Source: Natronospirales bacterium
GTDB taxonomy: Bacteria; Pseudomonadota; Gammaproteobacteria; Natronospirales; REEB76
Direction: 5' to 3'
Length of the DNA stretch: 64,000 nt
NCBI GenBank assembly: GCA_021816765.1
Contig: JAKAXB010000008.1
Span: 1-64,000 of the forward strand
In this document: piece after piece, positions 7,632 to 17,305 of the stretch
Position numbering within the stretch: the first letter of the stretch is position 1
Layout of the letters: each line of letters starts with the position of its first letter
Translations under genes and position numbers: made by a program
The notes under the pieces: generated by a model
Databases searched by the model: none
Told to the model about the DNA's origin: nothing
What the model saw: the letters and a program-made list of their open reading frames with translations, nothing else

Positions 7632-7682
7632 TGAAACAATACATGAAACAATAATGTTTATATAACTTATTGTATTATATAA
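7632..7682. promoter_or_regulatory. AT-rich repeat region upstream of yjjJ
   Basis: TGAAACAATA is repeated at 7632-7641 and 7644-7653, twelve bases apart. The palindromic octamer TTATATAA occurs at 7658-7665 and 7675-7682, 17 bases apart. On the minus strand several TATAAT-like boxes fall here. The winged-helix N-terminus of YjjJ could bind such repeats to control its own gene; this is inference from position and symmetry. Confidence 0.35.
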
Positions 7683-7750
7683 GTAAATTTATATTTTACG
7701 AGGTCAATATGAAACATTTTTCCCTGGCTGGCTCCCGGGCAGCCGGGTGC

Positions 7751-8140
7751 TCACAGGCCCTGCTTGAAGCGATGGATGAGCCGGCGGGATTTCTTGTCGG
7801 GGCGTTTGGCGGGCGCGGGACTCGCCAGGGCCGCGAGCTTGCGCAGCTCCGCATGCCGCGCCCGGGTCTCCTGGCTGGCCACGGTTTCCTCATAAAGCTG
7901 TTGCGCGGCGCCGGCGGCGCCGCGTTTTGCAGACAGCCCACGCACCACGATCTGGTAACGCTCGGCATCGCGGGTGATTTCCAGCCGGTCGCCGATGCGT
8001 ACCTCGTGGGCGGGCTTCACACGCGCGCCATTCACATGCACCTTGCCGCCCGCGACGGCGGCGGCCGCCAGCGTACGCGTCTTGAAAAATCGCGCGGCCC
8101 ACAGCCATTTGTCCAGCCGCACGCGTGCCGTCTGCTCCAT
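7751..8140 (-). CDS. hslR: Ribosome-associated heat shock protein Hsp15
   Basis: This 129-residue protein carries an S4 RNA-binding domain (about residues 8-70) starting VRLDKWLWAARFFKTR and including GGKVHVNGARVKPAHEVRIGD, both hallmarks of Hsp15. The basic C-terminal tail (KRPDKKSRRLIHRFKQGL) is also typical. Hsp15 binds 50S subunits carrying a stalled peptidyl-tRNA after premature dissociation and helps recycle them. It reads towards the accessory island and marks its right-hand border, divergent from kbl. Confidence 0.92.
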   Translation of the reverse strand: MEQTARVRLDKWLWAARFFKTRTLAAAAVAGGKVHVNGARVKPAHEVRIGDRLEITRDAERYQIVVRGLSAKRGAAGAAQQLYEETVASQETRARHAELRKLAALASPAPAKRPDKKSRRLIHRFKQGL

Positions 8141-8213
8141 AAGGACGTCCTTCGAATGTCCGCTGCATTATCGCCGTTGCCGCAGCCGGGTGGGCGCCCG
8201 CCAAAACTGTCAC

Positions 8214-8222
8214 TGGTATAAT
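8214..8222 (+). promoter_or_regulatory. Extended -10 promoter of kbl
   Basis: TGGTATAAT at 8214-8222 is an exact extended -10 element (TGnTATAAT). No recognisable -35 lies upstream, which is common for this promoter class. Transcription would begin near 8229, about 25 bases before the kbl GTG, with GGAG at 8245-8248 as ribosome binding site. Confidence 0.6.
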
Positions 8223-8253
8223 CTGCCGCCTTTTCCCCGCCCCCGGAGCCCGC

Positions 8254-9444
<1,191 letters not shown>

Positions 9445-9451
9445 ATTAATT

Positions 9452-9524
9452 TGTGGGAGCGGTGGTCTCCACCGCGATGATCCCACCCTACGGGGCTTCC
9501 AAGGGTCGCGCGGCGCTCCTACAA
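9452..9524. repeat. REP-like palindrome pair between kbl and tdh
   Basis: TGTGGGAGCGGTGGTCTCCA begins the first unit (9452-9478), which folds on GCGGTGG/CCACCGC. The second unit (9505-9524) reads TCGCGCGGCGCTCCTACAAC in the opposite orientation. GGAGCG...CGCTCC head-to-head pairs flanked by TGTRGGAG are the signature of REP elements in pseudomonads and xanthomonads. No second copy was noticed elsewhere in the window. Confidence 0.65.
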
Positions 9525-9577
9525 CAGGAATTACCGCGTCCCGGAACCGCCGCATAAACCACTTCGAGGTCCGTTAC

Positions 9578-10603
9578 ATGAAAGCACTGGTCAAAGCTAA
9601 GGCGGCTGAAGGTATCTGGTTGCAGGATATGCCCAAGCCCAAAATCGGCCCCAATGATCTGTTGATAAAAATAAAAAAGACCGCCATCTGCGGCACCGAC
9701 ATCCACATCTATAACTGGGACGAGTGGGCACAGAAAACCATTCCCGTGCCCATGACCGTGGGTCACGAATTCGTGGGGGTGGTGGCGGAGATCGGCAGCG
9801 AAGCGCAGGGCTTCAAAATCGGCCAGCGCGTCTCCGGCGAAGGCCACATCACCTGCGGCCACTGCCGCAATTGCCGCGCGGGACGGCGGCACCTGTGCGC
9901 CAACACCGTGGGGGTGGGCGTGAACCGCCCGGGCTGCTTCGCCGAATATCTCGCCATCCCCGCCATGAATGCCTTCCCGCTGCCGGACGCCATCAGCGAC
10001 GACATCGCCGCATTCCTGGATCCGTTCGGCAACGCCACCCACACGGCGCTGTCCTTCGATCTCGCGGGTGAGGACGTGCTCATCACCGGCGCCGGTCCCA
10101 TCGGCGTCATGGCCGTGGCCATCGCCAGGCACGTGGGGGCGCGCCACGTGGTCATCACCGACGTGAACGCTTACCGCCTGGGACTGGCGACAAAAATGGG
10201 TGCCACGCGCGCCGTGAATGTACAGAAGGACAAACTCGAAGATACGATGAAGGAGCTAAGGATGACGGAGGGTTTCGACGTGGGCCTGGAGATGTCCGGC
10301 AACCCGCAGGCCTTCCGCCAGATGCTTGCCGGCATGCGCCACGGCGGCAGCATTGCGTTGCTCGGCCTGCCGCCGGGTGAAACCGCCATTGACTGGAACC
10401 AGGTGATCTTCAAGGGTCTCATCCTCAAGGGCATCTACGGCCGCGAGATGTTCGAGACCTGGTACAAGATGGCCGCCATGCTGCAGAGCGGCCTCGACCT
10501 CACGCCGGTGCTCACGCACCACTTCCCTATCAACGATTTTCAGCAGGGCTTTGACGTGATGCGTTCCGGGCAGTCCGGGAAAGTAGTGCTGGACTGGTCC
10601 TGA
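9578..10603 (+). CDS. tdh: L-threonine 3-dehydrogenase
   Basis: This zinc-dependent NAD dehydrogenase of 341 residues oxidises threonine to 2-amino-3-ketobutyrate, the substrate of Kbl. All metal ligands sit at the E. coli positions: catalytic C38, H63 and E64, and structural C93, C96, C99 and C107. The dinucleotide-binding turn is [15 protein letters not shown]. The C-terminal [15 protein letters not shown] segment is diagnostic. The ATG follows CGAGGTCC by a normal distance. With kbl it forms the threonine-to-glycine plus acetyl-CoA route; the order is kbl-tdh as in E. coli, but with a REP-like spacer. Confidence 0.97.
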   Translation: MKALVKAKAAEGIWLQDMPKPKIGPNDLLIKIKKTAICGTDIHIYNWDEWAQKTIPVPMTVGHEFVGVVAEIGSEAQGFKIGQRVSGEGHITCGHCRNCRAGRRHLCANTVGVGVNRPGCFAEYLAIPAMNAFPLPDAISDDIAAFLDPFGNATHTALSFDLAGEDVLITGAGPIGVMAVAIARHVGARHVVITDVNAYRLGLATKMGATRAVNVQKDKLEDTMKELRMTEGFDVGLEMSGNPQAFRQMLAGMRHGGSIALLGLPPGETAIDWNQVIFKGLILKGIYGREMFETWYKMAAMLQSGLDLTPVLTHHFPINDFQQGFDVMRSGQSGKVVLDWS

Positions 10604-10703
10604 TAAAAACGCTTGCGGAACGGCGCCCGGCGGGAACTTGCCGGCAGCATCGCGGTCCCTTCGTGCTAACATCCTTGTGCATCCATTTGCCCGGCACCGA
10701 CGC

Positions 10704-11066
10704 ATGCAATCAGCCGCCCCCTGGGTTCTACCCGTCAGCCGTGATCACCCGGCTGCGGGCGGCGGCATGTTGACGCGCCTGCGGCACCGGCCCTGGTTCC
10801 GCTGGCTGGCGCTGTTTGCATTGTTGTGCGCTATCGGGTTGTACTCCCTGGACGCCAACCATCAGCACCGCAGTCAGGCCGGCGAACTGCTGTGCCCCGT
10901 CTGCCATGTCATCGCCCACGGCGCCCTCGATATCCTGACCCCCACATTCAATCCGTTGCCCAGCGTCGGCATCGGGTATTTCCTGAGCTTCTCACCGCAC
11001 CAGACTTCTCTCCCGCCGCACCGTTTCGCGGTCAAACCCCAGTCCCGCGCCCCGCCCGCCCGCTAA
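10704..11066 (+). CDS. Small membrane protein with HxH and CPVC-H-H motifs, DUF2946-like
   Basis: This protein of about 120 residues has one membrane segment (WFRWLALFALLCAIGLYSL) followed by ANHQHRSQAGELLCPVCHVI and an AH pair. The HxH plus CxxCH cluster just outside the membrane looks like a metal site. The arrangement resembles the DUF2946 family, often found beside copper genes, but the match is by pattern only. The start is uncertain: ATG at 10704 or at 10767, neither with a good ribosome site; the later start still includes the membrane segment and cysteines. A perfect 8-base hairpin (11081-11099) lies just after the stop but lacks a T-run. It precedes the barrel and copper genes on the same strand. 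Confidence 0.55.
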   Translation: MQSAAPWVLPVSRDHPAAGGGMLTRLRHRPWFRWLALFALLCAIGLYSLDANHQHRSQAGELLCPVCHVIAHGALDILTPTFNPLPSVGIGYFLSFSPHQTSLPPHRFAVKPQSRAPPAR

Positions 11067-11229
11067 CTCCACGCGCAACGCACCGGAGTTCCTCCGGTGA
11101 CACGCGCTTCGTTGTCACACTCCGCATTCCGGACGCGGCCCATATACCGCCCGGCAACGCGCTGTGCGCATACCCGAACCCATGATATTTGCGTGCCACA
11201 TTCATGCTCGGCACGCAGGGAGCAGGTGA

Positions 11230-12225
11230 ATGAAAGTCTGGAATTGTATGACTGCAAACCGGCAAGCGTTGACTCCGGACTATGCCGCCGGCACATCGGC
11301 TCTGACCGCAACCGGGAAATATTGTGCTGTGCACCGCCGTGTGAAATCCTCCGGAGCGCGCGGCTGGGGCGTGATGCTGTTCACCGTGGCCGCACTCCTG
11401 CCGGCCGCCGCCGAGGCGCACGCCATTGTCGGCATGCGCCTGTTTCCCGCGACGCTCAGCTTCGATGATCCCGGCGTCGCCGCGGAACTGCCTCTGAATT
11501 TCAGTTCCATCCATACCGGTAACGGTGTACAGGATACTTTCTCGATGGCCTATGCCCAGCTCCTCACCAAGAAGTTCGGCCTGGTGGTCAGCGGGAATTA
11601 CCAGCAACTGGTGCCGCAGATCGGCCCCAGCCAGAGCGGCTGGGACAATTTCACCGTGGCGGCCGCCTACCAGCTCTACAAGAATGACACCGACGAATCC
11701 ATCGGCATGTTGCAGCTCGCCGACACCCTCGGTGGCACCGGCAGCCGCACCATCGGCACGCCGTATTCCACCTACACGCCGGAGTTTGCCTTTGGTCAGG
11801 GGTTCGGCTTCCTGCCGTACAAGCTGCGCTACCTGCAACCCTTCGCCCTGACGGGCGCAGTCTCGGAGAGTTTCCCGACGAATTCGGCGGCGCCGCGGAC
11901 GTTCAACTGGGCGCTCTCGTTCCAGTACAGCATCCCTTATCTGCAAAACTTCGTGAAATACGTGGGCATCAAGGCGCCGTTCAACAACATGATACCGATC
12001 GTCGAGATCCCCATGCAGACCTGTCTGGACGCGGCCTGCACGGCACGCACCACCGGCTACATTGATCCGGGAGTGATCTGGATCGGTCATTACTTCCAGT
12101 GGGGCGTGGAACTGCAGGTGCCGACCAACCGGGCCAGCGGCAACCGTGTGGGAGTCCTCTTCGGAGTGGATTTCTACTTCGACGATCTCTACCCCCACAG
12201 CCTCGGCGCACCCATTTTCAACTGA
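11230..12225 (+). CDS. Outer-membrane beta-barrel candidate in the copper cluster
   Basis: This 331-residue protein is not assigned to a named family. A hydrophobic stretch (GVMLFTVAALLPAAAEA) followed by HAIVG looks like a signal peptide with cleavage before the histidine. The mature part is rich in alternating aromatic strands (FALTGAVSESF, WALSFQYSIPY, GHYFQWGVELQVPTN, VGVLFGVDFYF) as in outer-membrane barrels, and ends with an aromatic strand region. The ATG at 11230 has GGGAG seven bases upstream, but would leave about 45 residues before the hydrophobic core; a GTG at 11341 or ATG at 11374 would give a normal signal peptide. A hairpin (11190-11217) precedes the ribosome site. It is 20 bases upstream of copC, so it may act with CopC/CopD at the outer membrane. 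Confidence 0.65.
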   Translation: MKVWNCMTANRQALTPDYAAGTSALTATGKYCAVHRRVKSSGARGWGVMLFTVAALLPAAAEAHAIVGMRLFPATLSFDDPGVAAELPLNFSSIHTGNGVQDTFSMAYAQLLTKKFGLVVSGNYQQLVPQIGPSQSGWDNFTVAAAYQLYKNDTDESIGMLQLADTLGGTGSRTIGTPYSTYTPEFAFGQGFGFLPYKLRYLQPFALTGAVSESFPTNSAAPRTFNWALSFQYSIPYLQNFVKYVGIKAPFNNMIPIVEIPMQTCLDAACTARTTGYIDPGVIWIGHYFQWGVELQVPTNRASGNRVGVLFGVDFYFDDLYPHSLGAPIFN

Positions 12226-12245
12226 GGTCAATCAGGAACATCATC

Positions 12246-12620
12246 ATGAAAACCCAATTCGCACGCCGCCTCCTTGCAGCCGGGCTGTTCGTGCTCGCCT
12301 GCGGGACCGCCGCCGCGGTCTCGGCGCACGCCTTCCCGGACAACTCCTCACCGCACGTGGGCGCCAGCGTGAGTCCCGCTCCCAAACAAGTGAAGATCTG
12401 GTTCAATGCCGATATTGAACCGTTGTTCTCGACGCTCATCGTCAAGGATTCAAACGGCAACCAGGTGAGCATCGGCAAGGGTGCCATTCCTTCCGGCCAG
12501 ACCGCGCTGCTGGTGACCCAACTCCAACCGCTGCCTCCCGGTCTGTACGCCGTGTACTGGAGCGTGATTGCCCGCGATGGCCATCACACCGAAGGGCGCT
12601 GGTATTTCACAGTCAAATAA
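12246..12620 (+). CDS. copC: Periplasmic copper-binding protein CopC
   Basis: This 124-residue protein has a signal peptide ending near VSAHAFPD, so that a histidine becomes the first mature residue, as needed for the Cu(II) site of CopC. The second part of that site is in the C-terminal ARDGHHTEGRWYF, which supplies Asp and His. The fold signature APKQVKIWFNADIEPLFS and VYWSVIARDGH are typical. The methionine-rich Cu(I) loop of plasmid CopC is absent, as in most chromosomal forms. It binds copper and passes it to CopD, encoded 12 bases downstream. Alternative YobA-type naming would mean the same fold. Confidence 0.9.
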   Translation: MKTQFARRLLAAGLFVLACGTAAAVSAHAFPDNSSPHVGASVSPAPKQVKIWFNADIEPLFSTLIVKDSNGNQVSIGKGAIPSGQTALLVTQLQPLPPGLYAVYWSVIARDGHHTEGRWYFTVK

Positions 12621-12632
12621 CGGAGACGCACC

Positions 12633-14159
12633 ATGCATCCGCTCTACATCACGTTCACCGCCATTGATGTTTTCGCCACCGTGCTGACGCTCGGCGTGCT
12701 CGCCTGCGGACTGTGGGTGGTGCCGCACGAAGCCGCCGAAGCCTTCCACCGGCCGCTGTGGCGCATGTTCGGCGTATCGCTCGCGCTGCTCACCCTGAGC
12801 AGCGTGCTGATCCTGCTGTCCAGAAGCCTGGAGATGAGCGGCGGACCGTTGTCGGCCTTGCCCGGCGTGGTACCGATGGTGCTTTCCGGCACGCATTACG
12901 GCCGTGTTTGGTGGGTACGGCCGCCGCTGCTGTTGTTATTGTGGATTGCCTGGATCGGCGGCCGGCGTTACCGCAATACCCGGGCCCTGGGCTGGGTGAT
13001 GTTCGCGGCCGCCGCCATCATCGCCTTCACCCGCAGCGAGACCGGGCATCCGGCTGACCACGGCGACTTCACCTTTGCGGTGTGGGTGGACTGGCTGCAT
13101 CTCATGGCCGCGGGTCTGTGGATCGGCAGCCTGTTCGGCATGACGCTGGTCATCTTTCCGCGGCTGCGCCGTCACCATCCGGATCACCCGGTGCTCGCCG
13201 CGGACATCTTCCAGCGGCTTTCCACCCTGGCGGGCCTGGCGCTGGCGCTGATTCTCGTCACCGGCATCTATACCGCGTGGAAGCAACTCGGCGCCTGGCC
13301 CGTCTTTGTCACCACTTCCTACGGCCGCACGCTGCTGGTGAAACTCTCGCTGGTAGCCATATTGATCCTGATCGGCGCCCATAACCGTTACTTCAAGCTG
13401 CCGCGCCTGCAGCAGGCGGCGGGGCGGGTGCGGCCTTTGCCCCGCTGGATCGCCTGGACCCTGCGCAAACCGGCGGCACCCGCCACAGCGGATGCAGTCA
13501 CCACCGCCCAGCGGCTGCGTGCCTGCACCCACGCGGTGAAAGCGGAGAGTCTGCTCGGTGTGGGCGTGCTGGTGGCCGCCTCGGTCCTGTTGCACGGTAT
13601 GCCGCCGGCGGCCATGAGCGCCATCCCCGCTTTCGGCGGCACCATGTCCATGGGCGGCACGTCGTCTTCCCTGTCCGTGCCGGATGCAGGCACGGCGTCC
13701 GCCGCCACAAGCGCGGCGTCACCCGCCGCCGCAGCCCCCGCGATGTTTGACTTCGGCGCGCCGGGGAAAGCGAGTGAGGTGCGCGCGACCCTGCGCATCC
13801 GTGCGCTGGACAGCATGCGCTTCGAACCCGCAGAGGTGCATGTGAAGCCCGGCGAAACCGTGCGCTTCGTGGTCACCAACCGCGGCAAGCTGGTGCACGA
13901 ATTCGTCATCGGCGATGCCAGGGAACAGCGGGAACACGAATTGGAAATGCAGAAGATGCCGGATATGCCGATGCACGATCCCAACGGCATCACCCTGCCG
14001 CCCGGAAAGACCCGTTCGATTATCTGGACCTTCCCGGACCGGCCCATGCGGGTGGAATACGCCTGTCACCAGCCCGGCCACTTCGCCGCCGGCATGGTGG
14101 GCCGGATTCTGGTGGGACAGATGCCGCGTAAAACCCCGGGGCCGCCAGCCAGACCGTGA
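12633..14159 (+). CDS. copD: CopD membrane protein fused to a C-terminal cupredoxin domain
   Basis: The first 330 or so residues form a CopD copper-transport membrane domain with about eight hydrophobic segments and conserved histidines (VDWLHLMAAGLWIGSLFGM). After a Gly/Ala/Ser-rich linker (about 340-375), a plastocyanin-like domain follows, with GETVRFVVTNRGKLVHEFVI and YACHQPGHFAAGM. The His, Cys, His and Met of a type 1 copper site are all present. A separate cupredoxin normally does this job, so the fusion would place a copper carrier or electron shuttle at the membrane exit. The start has GGAGA upstream. A weak hairpin (14201-14217) lies after the stop. Confidence 0.88.
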   Translation: MHPLYITFTAIDVFATVLTLGVLACGLWVVPHEAAEAFHRPLWRMFGVSLALLTLSSVLILLSRSLEMSGGPLSALPGVVPMVLSGTHYGRVWWVRPPLLLLLWIAWIGGRRYRNTRALGWVMFAAAAIIAFTRSETGHPADHGDFTFAVWVDWLHLMAAGLWIGSLFGMTLVIFPRLRRHHPDHPVLAADIFQRLSTLAGLALALILVTGIYTAWKQLGAWPVFVTTSYGRTLLVKLSLVAILILIGAHNRYFKLPRLQQAAGRVRPLPRWIAWTLRKPAAPATADAVTTAQRLRACTHAVKAESLLGVGVLVAASVLLHGMPPAAMSAIPAFGGTMSMGGTSSSLSVPDAGTASAATSAASPAAAAPAMFDFGAPGKASEVRATLRIRALDSMRFEPAEVHVKPGETVRFVVTNRGKLVHEFVIGDAREQREHELEMQKMPDMPMHDPNGITLPPGKTRSIIWTFPDRPMRVEYACHQPGHFAAGMVGRILVGQMPRKTPGPPARP

Positions 14160-14399
14160 ACCAGCACGCCGTCACGCAAACCGGCGGCGGGTGACTTGTG
14201 ACTTGCATCCAGCAAGTTTGCGGCGCACCAACTTCGAGGCGTGCCGCACGCTCGCGGAAACGGTGATGGCGCGAGCATGAACTGCCGTAGGCATGCGTCA
14301 AGTGCGCTTGAGATCAGCCGTGAAGATGTCCCCTGCGCCGGGGTTGCACAGGACGCAAACAGTGATCCGGCGGCACCAACTCATCCGGCCTGCACTGCC

Positions 14400-15266
14400 T
14401 CACCTGGAGATATCTGCACGCAGACGCCAGTGCCTGACCTGCTGCACCAGCGTGATCACGCCGATCAGCAGTACCACCACCATGACCAGCAGGAAACCCA
14501 GATTCAAGTGGGCCAGATTGTGCACGCGCAAGCCGGTGGCTACTTCGAAATCAGCCCAGCCCGGCGCCACCAATCCGAACAGCCCGCCGGCGATGAATAC
14601 CAGCCCGCCCCATCCCAGGGTGCGTCCCGCCGTGGTCAGCGCCACTTCACGGATGGCCGTCGCCGGCAGTCCCAGGCGCAGCGTAAACCAGCCAAACAGC
14701 GCCCCCACGGCGGCCTGCACCACGGTAGTGCCCAAACCAAACAGGGCGCCGGGCACCCAGCCCCAGGCGGCACTGGGCATGGCTGGGGACAGTACCGTAT
14801 ACAGGATCAGTGCGAAGGCGCCGAAGCCGAATCCGGCGATCAGGCCGTGTACGGCCGGCATCCACAAGCGCGGTGCGCGCAACACACATCCGTCGCTGCG
14901 ACCGGCGCTGTGCGGTGTCCATAAATGCCAGATATGCCCGCCGAGCATGTGACGGCCGGCCAGCCACATGACCACGCCCACCACGATGTACACCACGTAA
15001 TTCAGCGCCGCGCTGGCGGTGAACCAGTGATCCAGCGCCAGATAGGCAAGTTCACTGGCCAGTGCGCGCTGCACAGTGAACGCCAGTGAGAAGATCAGGC
15101 CCGCCAGCAGGCCCTTGCGGGTGGAGTAGCTCCCCACGGCATAGCTGAATGTGATGGGCCAGGTGTGCTCGTCGGGCGTGATACCGTGAACGATGCCCAG
15201 CAGGAACGCGGTCATCATGGCCGCCTCCAGGGACAGGCCCGCATGGGGTGCCCACAGGTCAATCAT
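14400..15266 (-). CDS. NicO/UreH-like nickel-cobalt transporter homologue
   Basis: This 288-residue integral membrane protein has about seven hydrophobic segments. Near the N-terminus it reads GIVHGITPDEHTWPITFSYA, an HxxxxDEH motif like the H-x4-D-H metal motif of nickel/cobalt permeases, and further histidines occur in the loop GRHMLGGHIWHLWTPHSAG. Those traits point to the NicO/UreH/TauE-like group of transition-metal transporters; the substrate is not certain. The ATG has AGGGTG five bases upstream. It lies 27 bases after sppA on the same strand, so it may be co-transcribed with it, and it converges on copD. The position next to the copper cluster suggests a related metal role. Confidence 0.65.
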   Translation of the reverse strand: MIDLWAPHAGLSLEAAMMTAFLLGIVHGITPDEHTWPITFSYAVGSYSTRKGLLAGLIFSLAFTVQRALASELAYLALDHWFTASAALNYVVYIVVGVVMWLAGRHMLGGHIWHLWTPHSAGRSDGCVLRAPRLWMPAVHGLIAGFGFGAFALILYTVLSPAMPSAAWGWVPGALFGLGTTVVQAAVGALFGWFTLRLGLPATAIREVALTTAGRTLGWGGLVFIAGGLFGLVAPGWADFEVATGLRVHNLAHLNLGFLLVMVVVLLIGVITLVQQVRHWRLRADISR

Positions 15267-15293
15267 CTCACCACCCTGCCGGCGCGACGCATG

Positions 15294-17156
15294 TTACCGG
15301 ACATTGCAAAAGCAGAAGGCGTAGATACCCCGCGGATCGGTGAAGGTATTGAGAGTGTCCGCCAGTCCCTTCATCTCGTTGTACCACGGCGTGGCGTACA
15401 GATTGGTTTGCGGCAACAGGCTGGAAGCCAGACTGGAATTGCCGTTATTGGCCATTTCGATGAGCAAGCGGTCCGTGAGGCTCAGGGGTTTCTCGAGGTA
15501 CTGCACGCCGTAATGCGGCCCAAGCTTGGCGAGTCTGGCGGCGGCGGCGATCGCATCCTGCAGACCGCCGAATTTGTCCACCAGGCCGATCTTGCGCGCC
15601 TCGCTCGCCGGCCACACATAACCCTGGCCGATCGCGTTCACCTGCGCCACCGGCAGGTGGCGGAACTTGGCCACCTTGGTGATGAACTGCTGGTAGCCGT
15701 AGTTGACGGTGAGCTGGAACGCCTGCTGCATCGCCGGAGACATGGGCAGCAGCGGGTTGAACGCGCCGGATAGCGGCGTGCTGCCCACCCCGTCGGTATG
15801 CACGCCGATCTTGGCGAGCGTCTTCTGGAAGGTGGGGAACAGGCCGAAGATGCCGATGGAGCCGGTGATGGTGGTGGGATTGGCGTAGATTTCGTCGCCC
15901 GCCATGGAAATCCAGTAGCCGCCGGAAGCGGCGACATCGCCCATGGAAACCACCACCGGCTTGCCCGCCTCGCGCGTGAGCTCGATCTGACGCAGGATCA
16001 GGTCGGAAGCGAAGGCGCTGCCGCCGGGGCTGTTGACGCGCAGCACCAGCGCCTTGACGTGGGCATCGTAGCGCGCCTGTGCGATGAGCCGCGCGGTGGA
16101 ATCCCCGCCGATGGCGCCGGGAGGTGCGTTGCCGTCCACGATGTCGCCCTGGGCCACCACCACGCCGACGGCGTTGGCGCCGTCGCTGCCGGCGGATTCG
16201 CCATCCACGGCGTGCAGATACTGTTCGAAACCGATCTGGCGGAAGCTGTGGCCGGACCGGCCCACCACTTTCTCCACTGCCGCCTGCATTTGATCGTCGT
16301 CGGCGATTTTATCCACCAGCCCGGTCTTCAATGCCAGCTCCGCGGCGTTGCCGCCGACCGCCGCGAGATCGGGACCGATGTCATCCACATAGCCCGTAAG
16401 CACCCCGGGCTTGAGGTCCCGTGCCTTGCGCACATCCCTCCGATAACTGCCCCACAACGAATCGAGCACGCCGCTCCAATCCCGGCGTGCATCCGGCGAC
16501 ATGTCATTGCGGATAAAGGGCTCGACCGCGGATTTGTACTTGCCGACGCGGAACACGTGGACTTCCACGCCGAGCTTGTCGAGGGCATTTTTGAAATAGG
16601 GCTGGTAGAGACCATACCCATGCAGGAACACCTGGCCCTGGGGATGAATGAAAACGGTATTCGCCATGGAGGCAAGGTAATACTGGCTCTGGTCATAGGA
16701 ATCGCCCAGCGCGAACACCGGTTTGCCGCTCTTGCGGAAGTCGCGGATGGCGCGGCCGATGTCCTGCAGGTTGCTCAGGCCGGCACCGCCCAGAAAACCG
16801 CCGCCTTCCAGTTCATCGGTCTCCAGCACCAGCGCCTTGATGCGGTCGTCCTTGCGGGCATGCTCGATGGCGGCGATCACGTCGCGCAGGCGCGTCTGCG
16901 GTGTCACCTTCTGGCCGAGCAGCTTGGCCACGGCCCGTTGCGCGGGGTCGCCTGAGTACTGATCCACCAGGTCGCCACGCAAGTTCACCACCAATGCCGC
17001 CGGGGACGGCACGGCGGGTTTGTGTGAAACGAATACGGCAACGAGAATGACAATCACCACGAAGGTGATGAACAGGTCAATCACCAGGCGACAGAAAAAA
17101 TCATACACATGCCAGGTGCCGCCAAAGATTTGTACCAGGAAGTTCTTGTCGCGCAT
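15294..17156 (-). CDS. sppA: Signal peptide peptidase SppA, 67K type
   Basis: This 620-residue inner-membrane protease degrades signal peptides released after export. One N-terminal anchor (about residues 23-43) precedes two tandem SppA domains. The Ser-Lys dyad is intact: K208 in RVGKYKSAVEPF and S411 in GDVAASGGYW, matching K209 and S409 of E. coli. The full double-domain length is normal for the long form. The ATG at 17156 is preferred to a GTG at 17168 because a GAGTGGA stretch lies just before it. A terminator for the upstream decarboxylase lies 25 bases before the start, so sppA should have its own promoter, not clearly visible. Confidence 0.94.
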   Translation of the reverse strand: MRDKNFLVQIFGGTWHVYDFFCRLVIDLFITFVVIVILVAVFVSHKPAVPSPAALVVNLRGDLVDQYSGDPAQRAVAKLLGQKVTPQTRLRDVIAAIEHARKDDRIKALVLETDELEGGGFLGGAGLSNLQDIGRAIRDFRKSGKPVFALGDSYDQSQYYLASMANTVFIHPQGQVFLHGYGLYQPYFKNALDKLGVEVHVFRVGKYKSAVEPFIRNDMSPDARRDWSGVLDSLWGSYRRDVRKARDLKPGVLTGYVDDIGPDLAAVGGNAAELALKTGLVDKIADDDQMQAAVEKVVGRSGHSFRQIGFEQYLHAVDGESAGSDGANAVGVVVAQGDIVDGNAPPGAIGGDSTARLIAQARYDAHVKALVLRVNSPGGSAFASDLILRQIELTREAGKPVVVSMGDVAASGGYWISMAGDEIYANPTTITGSIGIFGLFPTFQKTLAKIGVHTDGVGSTPLSGAFNPLLPMSPAMQQAFQLTVNYGYQQFITKVAKFRHLPVAQVNAIGQGYVWPASEARKIGLVDKFGGLQDAIAAAARLAKLGPHYGVQYLEKPLSLTDRLLIEMANNGNSSLASSLLPQTNLYATPWYNEMKGLADTLNTFTDPRGIYAFCFCNVR

Positions 17157-17180
17157 GCGGGGTTCCACTCAAGTGTGTGA

Positions 17181-17208
17181 ATTAAAAATCCCCGATTGCG
17201 GGTCGGGG
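17181..17208 (-). terminator. Rho-independent terminator after the decarboxylase
   Basis: On the minus strand CCCCGA (17208-17203) pairs with TCGGGG (17195-17190) around a 7-base loop, and ATTTTTAATT follows at once. It lies about 100 bases past the decarboxylase stop and ahead of sppA. Confidence 0.7.
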
Positions 17209-17305
17209 AGTCCGGAGGTGGCCGTCTTGAAGACAAACCCTGCCTCTATCTGTGATGCCTGCCCGTACCGGGCCGACTATTCCATAACAAACCAACTGCG
17301 GTCTA

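Noticed and set aside
7709-8221. Plus-strand frame from a good ribosome site across all of hslR
   Set aside because: The part over hslR shows no family features and hslR is clearly real; only the start signal is kept, as a possible truncated gene.
11081-11099. 8-pair hairpin after the small HxH protein gene as a terminator
   Set aside because: The stem is perfect but no T-run follows on either strand.
15798-16955. Long plus-strand frame inside sppA
   Set aside because: Antisense shadow of a gene with intact catalytic residues.
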